The position numbers were made by a program, and so were the translations under genes. A stretch of 64,000 nt of DNA from Xaviernesmea rhizosphaerae (GTDB lineage Bacteria > Pseudomonadota > Alphaproteobacteria > Rhizobiales > Rhizobiaceae): NCBI RefSeq assembly GCF_001938945.1, contig NZ_MKIO01000041.1:1-64000 (forward strand), written 5' to 3'. Below the pieces are notes generated by a model, which was not told where the DNA came from, searched no databases, and saw only the letters and a program-made list of their open reading frames with translations. How positions within the stretch are numbered: position 1 is the first letter of the stretch; every line of letters begins with the position of its first letter. This document shows positions 16,773 to 26,634 of this stretch, piece after piece.

Positions 16773-16993
16773 CCCCGCTTCCCCCTCTTGCGTCCCTATG
16801 TGCCGTGCTCCTTATAGGATATGCCGGCCGGTGCGGCGCAGGGCCGAAACGGCTCTGGCACTTGGAGCGCATGGCAGGCACCATCACAAGGCTGGGATAA
16901 GCCTGCCCGACGATGCTGCGCAGCCGAGGCAGCGCGGCCGGGCAGCCGCCCTCTCCGCTCGCGCATCGCGATCTGCCGGGAAGTCTGAAAGCC

Positions 16994-17734
16994 ATGCTGA
17001 TCCACCAGGGCGCCGCCCGCAACGAGCGCATCAATGTCTATCTGGCCTGCTGGCTGGCGGGAATCGCCGGCGCGCTGAATGCCGCCGCCTTCTATGCCGT
17101 CGGTTTTTTCGCCGCCAACATGACCGGCAATGTCTCCGCCCTCTCGGACCATCTGGCCACGCGCCAGACCATGGCGAGCCTGTTCTACCTCGCCATCGTG
17201 CTGACCTTCATCCTCGGCGCCACGGTCTCCTCTCTGATCATCAACGTCGGCCGCCGGCGCGGCATCAACGGCATCTATGCCTATTGCATCCTGATCGAGG
17301 CCTTTCTCTTGCTTCCCCTCGGCGTGGCCGATCTCTGGATGGTGGCGGCCTGGCGCAGCACCCTGCTGATCCTCGGCCTGGCCTTTCTGATGGGCCTGCA
17401 GAACGCCACGGTCACGCGAATTTCCGATGCGCGGGTGCGCACCACCCATGTTTCGGGCATGGCCACGGATATCGGCATCGAGCTCGGCGTGGCGATCGAC
17501 ATCATCAGGGGCAAGGACGGCATGGGCGACCCGGCCGACAACATGTCCAAACTGCGCCTGCACGCCTATACGATCCTCGCCTTCCTCGCGGGCGGGCTGA
17601 TTGGCGTGCTGGTCTATGCCCGGGCCGGCGGGCTGCTGATGCTCATCACCGGCGCCCTGTTGCTGGCGCTCTCCCTGACCACCCTGCACCGCGCCCGCCG
17701 CGCCGACCGCTCCACCGGCACGCGAAGAGGATGA
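16994..17734 (+). CDS. DUF1275 (YoaK-type) membrane protein
   Basis: A 246-residue membrane protein with six predicted hydrophobic segments. The DUF1275 signatures are present: GALNAAAFYAVGFFAANMTGNVS near residue 25 and MGLQNATVTRISDARVRTTHVSGMATDIG near 135. The family has no established biochemical role; transport has been suggested. The start at 16994 was preferred over an upstream ATG at 16913 because a GGGAAG lies just before it and the longer N-terminus does not look membrane-like. Confidence 0.9.
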   Translation: MLIHQGAARNERINVYLACWLAGIAGALNAAAFYAVGFFAANMTGNVSALSDHLATRQTMASLFYLAIVLTFILGATVSSLIINVGRRRGINGIYAYCILIEAFLLLPLGVADLWMVAAWRSTLLILGLAFLMGLQNATVTRISDARVRTTHVSGMATDIGIELGVAIDIIRGKDGMGDPADNMSKLRLHAYTILAFLAGGLIGVLVYARAGGLLMLITGALLLALSLTTLHRARRADRSTGTRRG

Positions 17735-18520
17735 CCGCGCCGCCGTGCAAAGCTTGATGAGTCGCGGCTGGCGAAGGCGCCGATTTCCTCGCCGCTCCCG
17801 TCGATGCGCACCAGCAGCCCCGTCGTGATCTCGCGGCACCAGGCCTCGTCCAGCACCGGCTTTGCCCTCATGCGCTTGTTGTAACTGCCGCTCGCCTCAT
17901 TCTCTCGGTCCGGCAAGCCGGCATGACGGCCGAGAATGGCATAGGCGTTACCTCCGTTATTCCCTTGTCCGCCAGCTGCGCAATCTGACAGACAACCTGC
18001 GGTCCGGCAGCCGAGTGAGCGACGGACGGAGCCAGCTGACGGACATAGGCCTGAAATCGCGCATGATACTGTCAAAGATCATGAAAAGGCCCGCCGACAA
18101 AATCTTAACTGCGCAATCCGAGCGCATTTCCAAACTCTTCCGCGAGCCGGAAACGTTCATGCAGGTGATCGATCAGCGCCTGCCAGTCGCTTTGATCTTT
18201 CAGCGCCCGCTGTGGCCATAGAAACACAAGGATGCTCCCCAGGGAGACCTCTCTCATGAACGAAAAAAGCTTCTCTTCTTTCTCCTTTCACGGATGCGAA
18301 GCAATTCACGGCACTGCAGACCTGCAACTTATGAATGTCTTTTCCCACCACTCCTCTTGAAACCTGACACACTCCCGCCGCGGAGGAATTGCGCCCACCG
18401 CAAGCCGGATACGCCAGCTCCCCCCTCGCCTGCGCCAGGCTCAGCCCTAGCTGTTGAAAGAAGAAGCCGATCCGAAGTGCCGGGCAAAGGCGCGGGGGAT
18501 CGCCAGTGAGGGGGAATATC
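17735..18520. other. Long intergenic region, no convincing gene
   Basis: About 790 bases between the DUF1275 gene and the extensin-like gene. On the minus strand a short frame starting at 17871 encodes an ordered-looking N-terminus (MRAKPVLDEAWCREITTGLL) but becomes Arg-rich and runs antisense into the DUF1275 gene; it lacks a clear ribosome binding site. Other frames show no recognisable protein. The stretch may hold a degraded gene. Confidence 0.4.
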
Positions 18521-19549
18521 ATGCGCCATCGTCCGTCGCTTGCCGCGGCTCTTCTGCTGCCGGTCGCTTTCGTTCTGACAGGCGCCGGCCTGCCGGAGAA
18601 CGGGCCTCTACCCCCCGGCAAACCGGTGGTCTCAGGCACCCGGGAGCCGGCGCCCGATCCGGCTGAGGTTCCAAAACCCGTTGAGAAACCGGCAGACGCA
18701 TCCGCCGCACCGGCGCCCGCTAAGGGCGCGGATGCGCCTGCCAGGCCGACGCCCAAGCCGGACATGCCGGCCGATGGCGCTGCGGACACGGGCAAGGCGA
18801 AGGACGGAAAGCCGGCAGCAGAGAAGGGGCAAAAGGACGAGGGACAACAGGACAAGGCTGCACCGGAAGGTCCAGGTCGGCCTGCGCCGGGAACGGACAA
18901 GGCCGGGCAGAGCGGCTTGGAGAAAGAGCAGGAGGGAGCCGCGGCGCAGACACCCGATGCAGCCCCGGCGCTGACGATCGCCCCCGAACCGCCCGAAGCC
19001 CATGCCCAATGCATCAAGGATCTCACCGCCATCGGGGCGCGGTTCGAGGAGCGCGGGCGGATCGATGACGGAAAGGGCTGCGGCATCGACAAGCCGATTT
19101 CGCTGACCGCGATCCTGCCGGGCGTGGAGGTGGCGCCGGCGGCGACCCTGCGCTGCGAGGCGGCGTTGGAGCTGGCCCGCTGGGTGAAGGACTCGGTGCT
19201 GCCCGCCGCCAAGGTTGCCATGGCAGAGGACGGCGCGCTGACCCGGATCAATCAGGCATCGAGCTATGTCTGCCGCCTGCGCAACAATGCGGCGACCGGC
19301 AAGATCTCCGAGCATGCGCGCGGCAATGCGATCGACATCGCCTCCTTCACCTTCCGCAACGGTCAGACCATCGCCATTCAGCCGCGCGACGAGGACGGAA
19401 CGCTGACAGGCGCCTTTCAGCGCGCTGTCACGGCGACAGGCTGCCTCTATTTCGAGACGGTGCTCGACCCCGGCAGCGACGAGGCGCATGAGGACCACCT
19501 GCATCTCGACATTCTCCAGCGCAAGGCAGACTATCGCTATTGCCGCTGA
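18521..19549 (+). CDS. Extensin-like C-terminal domain protein, exported
   Basis: A 342-residue protein with a signal peptide (residues 1-24), a long low-complexity linker rich in Pro, Ala, Lys and Glu (about 30-150), and a C-terminal extensin-like domain (about 165-342) containing CGIDKPISL, SYVCRLRNNAATGKISEHARGNAIDI and HEDHLHLDI. The HARGNAIDI and DHLHLD motifs resemble those of D,D-peptidase/LAS metallopeptidases (His, Asp and His ligands), so cell-wall activity is plausible. The ATG at 18521 has GAGGGGGAA upstream; a GTG five codons earlier is less likely. Confidence 0.88.
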   Translation: MRHRPSLAAALLLPVAFVLTGAGLPENGPLPPGKPVVSGTREPAPDPAEVPKPVEKPADASAAPAPAKGADAPARPTPKPDMPADGAADTGKAKDGKPAAEKGQKDEGQQDKAAPEGPGRPAPGTDKAGQSGLEKEQEGAAAQTPDAAPALTIAPEPPEAHAQCIKDLTAIGARFEERGRIDDGKGCGIDKPISLTAILPGVEVAPAATLRCEAALELARWVKDSVLPAAKVAMAEDGALTRINQASSYVCRLRNNAATGKISEHARGNAIDIASFTFRNGQTIAIQPRDEDGTLTGAFQRAVTATGCLYFETVLDPGSDEAHEDHLHLDILQRKADYRYCR

Positions 19550-19671
19550 TGCGCGCCTATTCCCACCGACCCGAAATGCAGCCTCTGCGAGTTCACCGCC
19601 TTTTAAGCCTCGTCTGTCACGTTTGGCGTACATTTTGGAATCCGGCGGGGAGCGCCGGCGGGAGCCATGGC

Positions 19672-22191
19672 ATGATCGATCGTTTGATGTCGCGTATCCG
19701 GATACAGACAAAGGTTCTGGTTCTCGTCACGCCTTTCGTTCTCAGCATTGCCGCCGTCGGGCTGACGGGCCTTTATATTTCCGGCCAGTTGCAGGGCCGG
19801 ATGGAAATTTCCAACGGTATCATGCAGGCGCTGACCGGCTTCAAGCAGGTCTATTCCGGCATGTCGCGCTTCCTGATCCAGCCTTCGACGGAAACGCATC
19901 AGGCCGCCCGTGCGGCGCTGGAGGCGCAGATCGCCGATCTCAAGCACATGGCCAACACTATGCGGGCCGAAACGGATGTGGCGCCACTGGACGATGTCGC
20001 CGCGCAGTCGGATGCGCTCTTTGCCAACATCGACCGTCTCTGGAGCCTACATCAGGACCGCGAGGCCGCGACGGGCGACGTGAATGCCCGCCTGGATGCG
20101 CTCCAAGCCATTCAGGCAGCCGTGGGCAAGCAGGCCTTCGCGCTTCTCGGCGCAGCCAAGCAGGTGGAGAAGAAGGCCAAGACCGGGCTGCGCTCGGCGC
20201 TGGCCATCGCCACCCTGTCCGATCAGAGCGAGGCGCTGGCAACCGCAGCCATGATGCTGCCGCGCGCGGAAGACCAGATCAAGGCGATCGCCGCTGGCCT
20301 GCCGGGCGTGCAGGAGGCGCTGACGCAGGCGCAGGACAGCATCGCCGGCGACAAGCCGGCGCCGCTTGCCCGCCTGGAAGCCTCGCTTGCCACGCTCGCG
20401 CGCGCCGTTGATGCCTTCAAGGCGGACCCGTCGGCCCCGCACGACGTGGCGGACGCGGCAGCCGAAACGCGGATGGCGGCGCGCGCCGTCAAGGATCTAG
20501 CCAACGACACGCTGCGCAAGTCGGTCGGCGATCTCGCGGCGGCGGAAGCCCAGATCGCCAAGGCCGATATCGTCGGCAACAAGCTGCGCGGCATCGTCGG
20601 CAATGGCAACCAGCTCCGCGTGCTCTTTGCCGAACTCGGCGCCAAGCCGAGCGAAGCCAATGCGAAGCTCATCGAACAGGCGCTCTACAGCTATGGTCAG
20701 GCCCTGTCGGGCCTCGCGTCCGCCCTTCCCGGCGAGAAGGCGATGGCGGAGATCCCCGCCCAGGCCAAGGATGCGCTGGCCGCGCTTTCGGCGCAGGCGC
20801 TGGCGATCGTCGACCTCGTGACCAAGCGACAGGCCGAATTCACCGTGGCAGGCGGCAAGATCGACCAGCTCTGGGGCATGCTCTCGCAATTTGCCGAGAG
20901 CCAGAAGCAGAGCGCCGGCGCGGAGCGCGTCCAGGCCAATTCCATTTCCGTCGGCGCCATGGTTGCCGGCATGCTGATCGCCATGCTGGCCGGCGCCATT
21001 CTGGTGATGACGCTCAAGGGTCCGATCGCCCAGATCACCGCCACCATGCGGCGCTTGGCGGATGGCGCGCTGGACACGGACGTCACCGGCGAGGCGCGCT
21101 CCGACGAGATCGGCGACATGGCCCGCGCGCTGTCGGTGTTCAAGCAGAGCGCCATCGTCAAGCTGTCGATGGAGGAGGAGGCCGAGCGCAGCCGCCGCCA
21201 GAGCGAGGCGGAACGCCAGCGCAACGAGGCCGAGCGCCAGGAAGCCGCCCGCCAGAGCGCATTCGTGGTGGAAACGCTGGCCGGCGCCCTGTCGCGCCTG
21301 TCGCGCGGCGATATCAGCTTCAGCATCGACACGCCCTTCGCCCCCCATCTCGACCGGCTGCGCCATGATTTCAACGCCTCCGTTGCGGGACTGCGGGAAA
21401 CGTTGACCGAAGTCTCCGGCCTCACCGGCGCCATTCACGACAATGGCGTGCAGATGGCCGGCTCTGTCAACGACCTCGCCCGGCGCACGGAGCAGCAGGC
21501 GGCAGCGCTCGAGGAAACCTCGGCAACGCTCTCGGAAGCCTCCTCGCTGATCGGCGAAGCCGCCAGCCGCGCCCATGATGTGCGCGGCATCGTCCAGCAG
21601 GCACGGGAGAAAGCCGGTTCCTCCGCCGACACCGTGCGCAAGGCGGTGGACGCCATGTCCCGCATCCAGGAGGCCTCGCAGAAGATCGGCCAGATCATCT
21701 CGGTGATCGACGAAATCGCCTTCCAGACCAATCTTCTGGCGTTGAATGCCGGCGTCGAGGCCGCTCGTGCGGGCGAAGCCGGCAAGGGCTTCGCGGTGGT
21801 CGCGCAGGAAGTGCGCGAACTGGCGCAGCGCTCGGCCCAGGCCGCCAAGGAGATCGGCGAGCTGATCAGGCGCTCGTCCAGCGAAGTGGCCGCGGGCTCG
21901 CATTTCGTCCAGGATACGGGCACGGCCGTCACCGAGATCGCCGACCAGATCATCGCCATCGCCGGCCAGGTCGATCAGATGGCCGTGACCAGTCAGGACC
22001 AGTCCGGCTCGCTCGGCTCGATCACCTCCTCGGTCAACGCGCTCGACCAGATGACGCAGCAGAACGCCGCCATGGCCGAAGAAGCCAGCGCCGCCACGCA
22101 GCAGCTCGCCAGCGACATCACCGCGCTCAGCGATCTCCTGTCGCGCTTCCGCCTGGTCTCCGAAGAAAACCGGGGGCGCTGGGCGGCGTAA
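19672..22191 (+). CDS. Methyl-accepting chemotaxis protein, large periplasmic domain
   Basis: An 839-residue chemoreceptor. A membrane helix at about residues 15-37 is followed by an unusually long helical periplasmic part (about 40-430), a second helix (VGAMVAGMLIAMLAGAILVM), a HAMP domain, an Arg/Glu-rich coiled segment and the signalling domain with the hairpin tip EIAFQTNLLALNAGVEAARAGEAGKGFAVVAQEVREL. The periplasmic part looks like a double four-helix (HBM-type) sensor, but this is only inferred. It ends in RGRWAA and lacks the C-terminal xWxxF tether seen in the other two receptors here. The start at 19672 follows GGGAGCC. Confidence 0.93.
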   Translation: MIDRLMSRIRIQTKVLVLVTPFVLSIAAVGLTGLYISGQLQGRMEISNGIMQALTGFKQVYSGMSRFLIQPSTETHQAARAALEAQIADLKHMANTMRAETDVAPLDDVAAQSDALFANIDRLWSLHQDREAATGDVNARLDALQAIQAAVGKQAFALLGAAKQVEKKAKTGLRSALAIATLSDQSEALATAAMMLPRAEDQIKAIAAGLPGVQEALTQAQDSIAGDKPAPLARLEASLATLARAVDAFKADPSAPHDVADAAAETRMAARAVKDLANDTLRKSVGDLAAAEAQIAKADIVGNKLRGIVGNGNQLRVLFAELGAKPSEANAKLIEQALYSYGQALSGLASALPGEKAMAEIPAQAKDALAALSAQALAIVDLVTKRQAEFTVAGGKIDQLWGMLSQFAESQKQSAGAERVQANSISVGAMVAGMLIAMLAGAILVMTLKGPIAQITATMRRLADGALDTDVTGEARSDEIGDMARALSVFKQSAIVKLSMEEEAERSRRQSEAERQRNEAERQEAARQSAFVVETLAGALSRLSRGDISFSIDTPFAPHLDRLRHDFNASVAGLRETLTEVSGLTGAIHDNGVQMAGSVNDLARRTEQQAAALEETSATLSEASSLIGEAASRAHDVRGIVQQAREKAGSSADTVRKAVDAMSRIQEASQKIGQIISVIDEIAFQTNLLALNAGVEAARAGEAGKGFAVVAQEVRELAQRSAQAAKEIGELIRRSSSEVAAGSHFVQDTGTAVTEIADQIIAIAGQVDQMAVTSQDQSGSLGSITSSVNALDQMTQQNAAMAEEASAATQQLASDITALSDLLSRFRLVSEENRGRWAA

Positions 22192-22201
22192 CGCCTGCGC
22201 T

Positions 22202-23029
22202 TCAGCCAAGCCCGGTGAAGCGCAGCGCCCGGCCATCGGCGGCCACCACAACCTCCATGTCGCGGGCCAGCGCGTCGCGATCGTCCACGCCGCGCAGAAG
22301 CCGGCCGTTCAACGGATCGAAGCGGCCGGCGGCGATCTCGGCAATCAGGGCTGCGACGCGGTCGGGCGGGATGTTGATCCCTTCGGCGAACAGGCCGGGA
22401 AGATCGGGCAGATAGGTCTTGCCGGCCTGCGAGTTCAGCTGCAGCTCCGTCATCTGCGTGCGCACAAGGCCGGGATCCACCGCGAAGGCATAGACGGCCT
22501 TGTCGCGGATGGTGTCGTTGAGGCATTCGGTGAAGCGCATGATCGCGGCCTTGCTGGCAGCATAGCCGGACCCGTGCGGAAAGCTGTTGCCCGTGCCGCC
22601 GCCGACGAGATTGACGATCCGCCCGCCTCCCCGCGCCCGCATCAGCGGCGCCGCGATGCGGCAGGTGTTGAAGGTGCCGCGCAGGTTGATCTCGACATCG
22701 CCCCACCAGGTCTCGGGGTCGCATTCCCAGATCGGCCCGAAAGCGCGGAAGGCACCGTGATTGTTGACCAGGAGATCGATCGGTCCCAACACCTCTTCCA
22801 CCCGGGCAAGCCCCTCCTCCACCCTTGCCCCATCGGTGACATCGAGCGCCAGCGGCAGAGCCTGGCCGCCCTCGCTCTCGATCAGCCGCGCGGTCTCAGC
22901 GATCTCGGCCTCCGACCGGGCAATCAAGGCAAGGCGCGCACCGCCGCGCGCCTGATGCAGGGCGATCTCCCGGCCGATGCCGCGGCCCGCGCCGGTGACC
23001 ACGGCCACGGTGTTGTCCAAGGGCTTCAT
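22202..23029 (-). CDS. SDR family oxidoreductase
   Basis: A 275-residue NAD(P)-dependent short-chain dehydrogenase. The cofactor motif GAGRGIG is at residues 12-18, NNHG replaces the more common NNAG, and the catalytic YAASK motif follows a Ser-rich segment, so a full catalytic set is present. The start at 23029 has GGAGGAAAAC before it. It converges on the chemoreceptor gene with a 10-base gap and stands alone, so its substrate is unknown. Confidence 0.88.
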   Translation of the reverse strand: MKPLDNTVAVVTGAGRGIGREIALHQARGGARLALIARSEAEIAETARLIESEGGQALPLALDVTDGARVEEGLARVEEVLGPIDLLVNNHGAFRAFGPIWECDPETWWGDVEINLRGTFNTCRIAAPLMRARGGGRIVNLVGGGTGNSFPHGSGYAASKAAIMRFTECLNDTIRDKAVYAFAVDPGLVRTQMTELQLNSQAGKTYLPDLPGLFAEGINIPPDRVAALIAEIAAGRFDPLNGRLLRGVDDRDALARDMEVVVAADGRALRFTGLG

Positions 23030-23503
23030 GTTTTCCTCCATCCCATGCAGGGTGAAGCCCAATCTATGGGAGCGCGCGGGGTTGGCCAGGGATAAAAATG
23101 CCCTTTGGCACGGGTCTGCTCCTTCGCAGCGAATGGAACAGCCAGGCTCTCCTCCAGCCTCTCCCACGATCACTGGCCGATGGTCCGCCGTCAGCCACTC
23201 AGTAGCCGCAGCTCTGGCATAGGCTGTCTCAAGGCTTTATCATCTCGGCCGAAGATGGCGCGGTTTGGCGACCGTCGCTGCAATCCGCATTGCGAACCCG
23301 GTTTTGCGCGGCGTGCTGAAACTGATGGGCGTGCGCCAGCGTATAGTCTTCACACAGCCTTTTGCCGGGCAGGCTGCCCGTCAATGGCTGCAAGTCCTTT
23401 CAGGCCGTGCTCACGAAGACTTGGCTTTGCGTCTTTGCGGCACGCGCCTATCGGTATCGTCGATCTGCCCACTCTTGCCCGCGCGCCCGCCAAGGAGCTT
23501 CCC
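23030..23503. other. Intergenic region between divergent SDR and msrP
   Basis: About 470 bases that must hold the promoters for both divergent genes. The only clear structure is CGGGCAG-G-CTGCCCG (23366-23380), a perfect 15-base palindrome about 125 bases before msrP that could be an operator. No gene was recognised. Confidence 0.4.
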
Positions 23504-24454
23504 ATGCCGGCCTATCGTCCCCCGCATATTGCCTCGAAGGAGATCACGCCGAAATCGGCCTATCTGTCCCGGCGCAGCCTGATGGCGGCGAGCGCGGGCG
23601 GTGCTTTGGCCACGCTGTTCGGACCAGGCGCGGCGATGGCCGAGGCGCTGAAGGCCGTGCCCAGCCCCTACAAGGTGGATGACAAGCTCACGCCGAAGAA
23701 GGACGTGACCAGCTACAATAATTTCTACGAATTCGGCTTGGACAAGGCCGATCCCGCGGCGCTCTCGGGCGATTTCAAGCCGCGCCCGTGGACGGTCGTC
23801 GTCGATGGCATGGTCGCCAAGCCGCAGCGCTTCGATATCGATGCGCTGATCAAGGAATTTCCGGTGGAGGAGCGCGTCTATCGTATGCGCTGTGTCGAGG
23901 CCTGGTCCATGGTCATTCCCTGGGACGGTTTCCCGCTTGCCGCCCTGCTCGACAAGGTCGAGCCGCTCGGCTCCGCCAAATATGTCGCCTTCGAGACGGT
24001 GGTGCGCCCGGCCGAGATGCCGGGGCAGAAGGGCCTGTTCCAGTCCCTGCCCTGGCCCTATGTCGAGGGGCTGAGGCTCGACGAGGCGCGCCATCCGCTC
24101 ACCCTTCTGGCAGTCGGCCTTTATGGCGAGACGCTGCCCAGCCAGAACGGCGCGCCGATCCGGCTTGTCGTTCCCTGGAAATACGGCTTCAAGGGCATCA
24201 AGTCGATCGTGCGCATCACGCTGACGGACAAGCAGCCGGTTAACACCTGGCAGGCGGCCAACCCGCAGGAATATGGCTTCTATGCCAATGTGAACCCGGC
24301 GGTGGATCATCCCCGCTGGAGCCAGGCGAGCGAGCGGCGGATCGGCGAAGGCGGCTTCTTCGGCGCCGGCCGGCATCCGACGCTGCCCTTTAACGGCTAT
24401 GCCGATGAGGTGGCGAGCCTTTACAGCGGCATGGACCTGAAGGCGAATTTCTGA
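23504..24454 (+). CDS. msrP: Protein-methionine-sulfoxide reductase catalytic subunit MsrP
   Basis: A 316-residue periplasmic molybdopterin enzyme that repairs oxidised methionines in envelope proteins. A Tat signal is visible (SRRSLMAASAGGALATL, residues about 22-38). The predicted molybdenum-ligand Cys lies in YRMRCVEAWSMVIPW, and the C-terminal NPAVDHPRWSQA and LPFNGYADEVASLY segments are typical of MsrP. AAGGAG precedes the ATG at 23504. Its stop overlaps the start of msrQ (TGATG), so the two are co-translated. Confidence 0.96.
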   Translation: MPAYRPPHIASKEITPKSAYLSRRSLMAASAGGALATLFGPGAAMAEALKAVPSPYKVDDKLTPKKDVTSYNNFYEFGLDKADPAALSGDFKPRPWTVVVDGMVAKPQRFDIDALIKEFPVEERVYRMRCVEAWSMVIPWDGFPLAALLDKVEPLGSAKYVAFETVVRPAEMPGQKGLFQSLPWPYVEGLRLDEARHPLTLLAVGLYGETLPSQNGAPIRLVVPWKYGFKGIKSIVRITLTDKQPVNTWQAANPQEYGFYANVNPAVDHPRWSQASERRIGEGGFFGAGRHPTLPFNGYADEVASLYSGMDLKANF

Positions 24455-25086
24455 TGGCGTCCGCGCAGATGAGCTTCATGAAGCGCTGGCAGCCACAGCT
24501 GATCTGGGTGCTTTATGGCGTCGGGCTGCTGCCGGCCGTCTGGGCCTTCTATCAGGGCGCCACCGGCGGGCTGGGGGCTGATCCCGTCAAGAGCTTCGAG
24601 CATCTGCTCGGGCTCTGGGCGTTGCGCTTCCTCATTCTCACCCTGGCGGTCACGCCGCTGCGCGAGCGTCTGCGCATCAATCTCCTGCCCTATCGCCGGG
24701 CTCTGGGGCTGCTCTGTTTCTATTATGCGGCCTTCCATCTGGCGGCCTATATGGTGCTCGATCAGGCGCTAGACCTCGCAGTGGTTCTGGAGGATGTGCT
24801 GAAGCGGCCCTTCATCATGTTCGGCATGGCTGCCTTCGTCATGCTGGTGCCGCTGGCCGTCACCTCCAACCGCGCCTCGATCCGCCGGCTCGGCCGCAAC
24901 TGGATCCGGCTGCACCGGCTGATCTATCTCGCCGCCGCCGCCGCGCTGTTGCATTATGCGCTGTCGACCAAGGTGCTGACGCCGGAGCAATGGATCTATA
25001 TCGGGCTGATCCTGGTGCTGCTGCTCTATCGCGGCGTGCGCCCACTCCTGCCCCGCCCCATGCCGGCGCGGTCGCGCGCCGGCTGA
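24454..25086 (+). CDS. msrQ: Haem-binding membrane subunit MsrQ
   Basis: A 210-residue inner-membrane cytochrome b-type protein that passes electrons from the respiratory chain or flavin reductase to MsrP. It has about six hydrophobic segments, and haem-ligand-type His residues occur in YYAAFHLAAYM and NWIRLHRLIYLAAAAALLHYAL. Length and position directly after msrP, with a one-base overlap, fit the MsrPQ system. Confidence 0.95.
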   Translation: MASAQMSFMKRWQPQLIWVLYGVGLLPAVWAFYQGATGGLGADPVKSFEHLLGLWALRFLILTLAVTPLRERLRINLLPYRRALGLLCFYYAAFHLAAYMVLDQALDLAVVLEDVLKRPFIMFGMAAFVMLVPLAVTSNRASIRRLGRNWIRLHRLIYLAAAAALLHYALSTKVLTPEQWIYIGLILVLLLYRGVRPLLPRPMPARSRAG

Positions 25087-25095
25087 GCCACGCCG

Positions 25096-26022
25096 TCAAG
25101 CAGCCGCCTCGACATCCTTCACCGCCAGCGCCGCCAGCGCCAGAATGGCCTCGCGCGTGCGGGCGGCGGCAATGAAGCGGCCATTGTGGCAGAAGCTTGC
25201 GCCGGGCACGCCAGTCACCGCTTCCAGCTCCGCGCCGGTGCGTCCGGCCCAGGCGGCGGGCAGATCGGCGCGCAGCTCGAAGCCTTCATCGGTGCGGCGG
25301 ATTCCGGTGAGACACCAGTCGGTCTCGCGCGGATGCACGACGAAAAGCAGCTGCTCGGCGCCGGCCTTGAGCACGGCCGAGCGGAACGGCATGCCCATAG
25401 GCAGCTCCAGCACCCGGCCCGCGCCGGCAGCCGTGATCGCCGCGAGAACCGTGGCCTCCGCCCGCAATTTCGCCGCCATGCCGCCGATGCGCGCCTCGAC
25501 GAAGCTGCGGGCAATGGCCAACGCGCCGTGGAAGGCGATGGTGGTCGCCTCGGGATCGGGATCATCGAAGGGCGGCTTGAGGCTTTCCAGCAGCGCCGGC
25601 AGGGTGAGGCTGGCGAGAATGCCGGCCGTATCGGTCCCGACCGCGCCATTGTCGACGAGATCGATCGGCAGAACGAAGCCGGCGTCGAAGCTCGCATGCA
25701 CCGTCTCGACCGCATCAGCCGGAATGCCCGAGGCGGCCAGATAGTCGCGGCCGTAATGCTTCCAGATCAGGCCGAAGGAGCTATAGGGCTGCCCATCCTC
25801 GCGCAGCGGCGCGCCGCGCTGGTGATGGTCGAACACCGTGCGCGCCGGATCATAGGCGCCGCCGACATCATAGATGATGCGGTCGTCAGCGGGCGTGATC
25901 CACTCCGGCGCGCGGCTGCGCACGATCTCAGCCTCGGGAAACAGCCGGGTAAGAACGACGCTGGACAGGAGTTCGTCCGCATGGAAACCGCCGGAATGCG
26001 TCACGAGATATTGCGGGGCCAT
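25096..26022 (-). CDS. MYG1 family (UPF0160) protein
   Basis: A 308-residue protein of the MYG1/GAMM1 family, related to DHH-type phosphoesterases. Key motifs are THSGGFHADELLSSVVL near the N-terminus, IIYDVGGAYDPARTVFDHHQRG near residue 50-70 and VDLVDNGAVG-like IDLVDNGAVG. In eukaryotes MYG1 has been reported as a 3'-5' RNA exonuclease; the bacterial role is not established. The start at 26022 follows AAGGGA. It converges on msrQ with a nine-base gap and is divergent from the OsmC gene. Confidence 0.88.
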   Translation of the reverse strand: MAPQYLVTHSGGFHADELLSSVVLTRLFPEAEIVRSRAPEWITPADDRIIYDVGGAYDPARTVFDHHQRGAPLREDGQPYSSFGLIWKHYGRDYLAASGIPADAVETVHASFDAGFVLPIDLVDNGAVGTDTAGILASLTLPALLESLKPPFDDPDPEATTIAFHGALAIARSFVEARIGGMAAKLRAEATVLAAITAAGAGRVLELPMGMPFRSAVLKAGAEQLLFVVHPRETDWCLTGIRRTDEGFELRADLPAAWAGRTGAELEAVTGVPGASFCHNGRFIAAARTREAILALAALAVKDVEAAA

Positions 26023-26167
26023 GCCGATTCGATCCCTTCGTTGCGAAAATGACTGTTCGGCTGATATCTGCTTGAGACGATGATCTCAAGACACGGGATT
26101 TCAGGGCAGACCATCGCAGGATGGAGGATCTGAAGAGGGATTCGCGATTGCCAGGGAAGGAGACTTC

Positions 26168-26602
26168 ATGAGCCAGACAGATCGCCGCTTCCATCGGCCG
26201 ACCGGCGCCAGCGCCACGCTTGGTCGCACCGGCTTTCCGACCATCGTCTCCGCCACCGGTGGCAGGCTCGACATCAAGACCGGCGTCGAGGAAGCCGGGT
26301 TCAATCCGCTGGATCTTCTCTACGCGTCGCTCTCGGCCTGCCTCGCCATGAGCGCGCGCAGCGCGGCCGTCGAGCTCGGACTGCGCGATCGCCTGTCCGA
26401 AATCACCGTCGACGTGCGCGGCGTCAAGGCACCTGATGACCCCGCCCGCGTCACCCATTTTGAGATCGACATGCATCTGACGGGCGATCTCGATGCGCAA
26501 ACAAAACAGGCCATCGCCCACAGGGCGGAGGAGAGCCTCTGCACCGTCAGCAACACCTTGAAGGGCACGCCCAGCTTCGGCCTCACGATCCGGGAGTGCT
26601 GA
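26168..26602 (+). CDS. OsmC family protein
   Basis: A 144-residue OsmC/Ohr-fold protein. The two Cys residues expected for thiol peroxidase activity are present, in LSACLAMSARSAAVELG and EESLCTVSNTLKG. Such proteins reduce organic hydroperoxides, but this short YhfA-like type is less well characterised. GAAGGAGACTTC precedes the ATG. Its position close to msrPQ gives a small oxidative-stress neighbourhood. Confidence 0.85.
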   Translation: MSQTDRRFHRPTGASATLGRTGFPTIVSATGGRLDIKTGVEEAGFNPLDLLYASLSACLAMSARSAAVELGLRDRLSEITVDVRGVKAPDDPARVTHFEIDMHLTGDLDAQTKQAIAHRAEESLCTVSNTLKGTPSFGLTIREC

Positions 26603-26634
26603 GGGGACTACCGCTGCATGGACCGGTTTACCGG

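Noticed and set aside
17614..17871. Minus-strand frame beginning MRAKPVLDEAWCREITTGLL
   Set aside because: The N-terminus looks ordered, but the rest is Arg-rich and antisense to the DUF1275 gene, and no ribosome binding site is seen. At most a gene remnant.
18157..19251. Long minus-strand frame with a Cys/Gly-containing end (AYPACGGRNSSAAGVCQV)
   Set aside because: Most of it is antisense to the low-complexity linker of the extensin-like gene; no recognisable domain.
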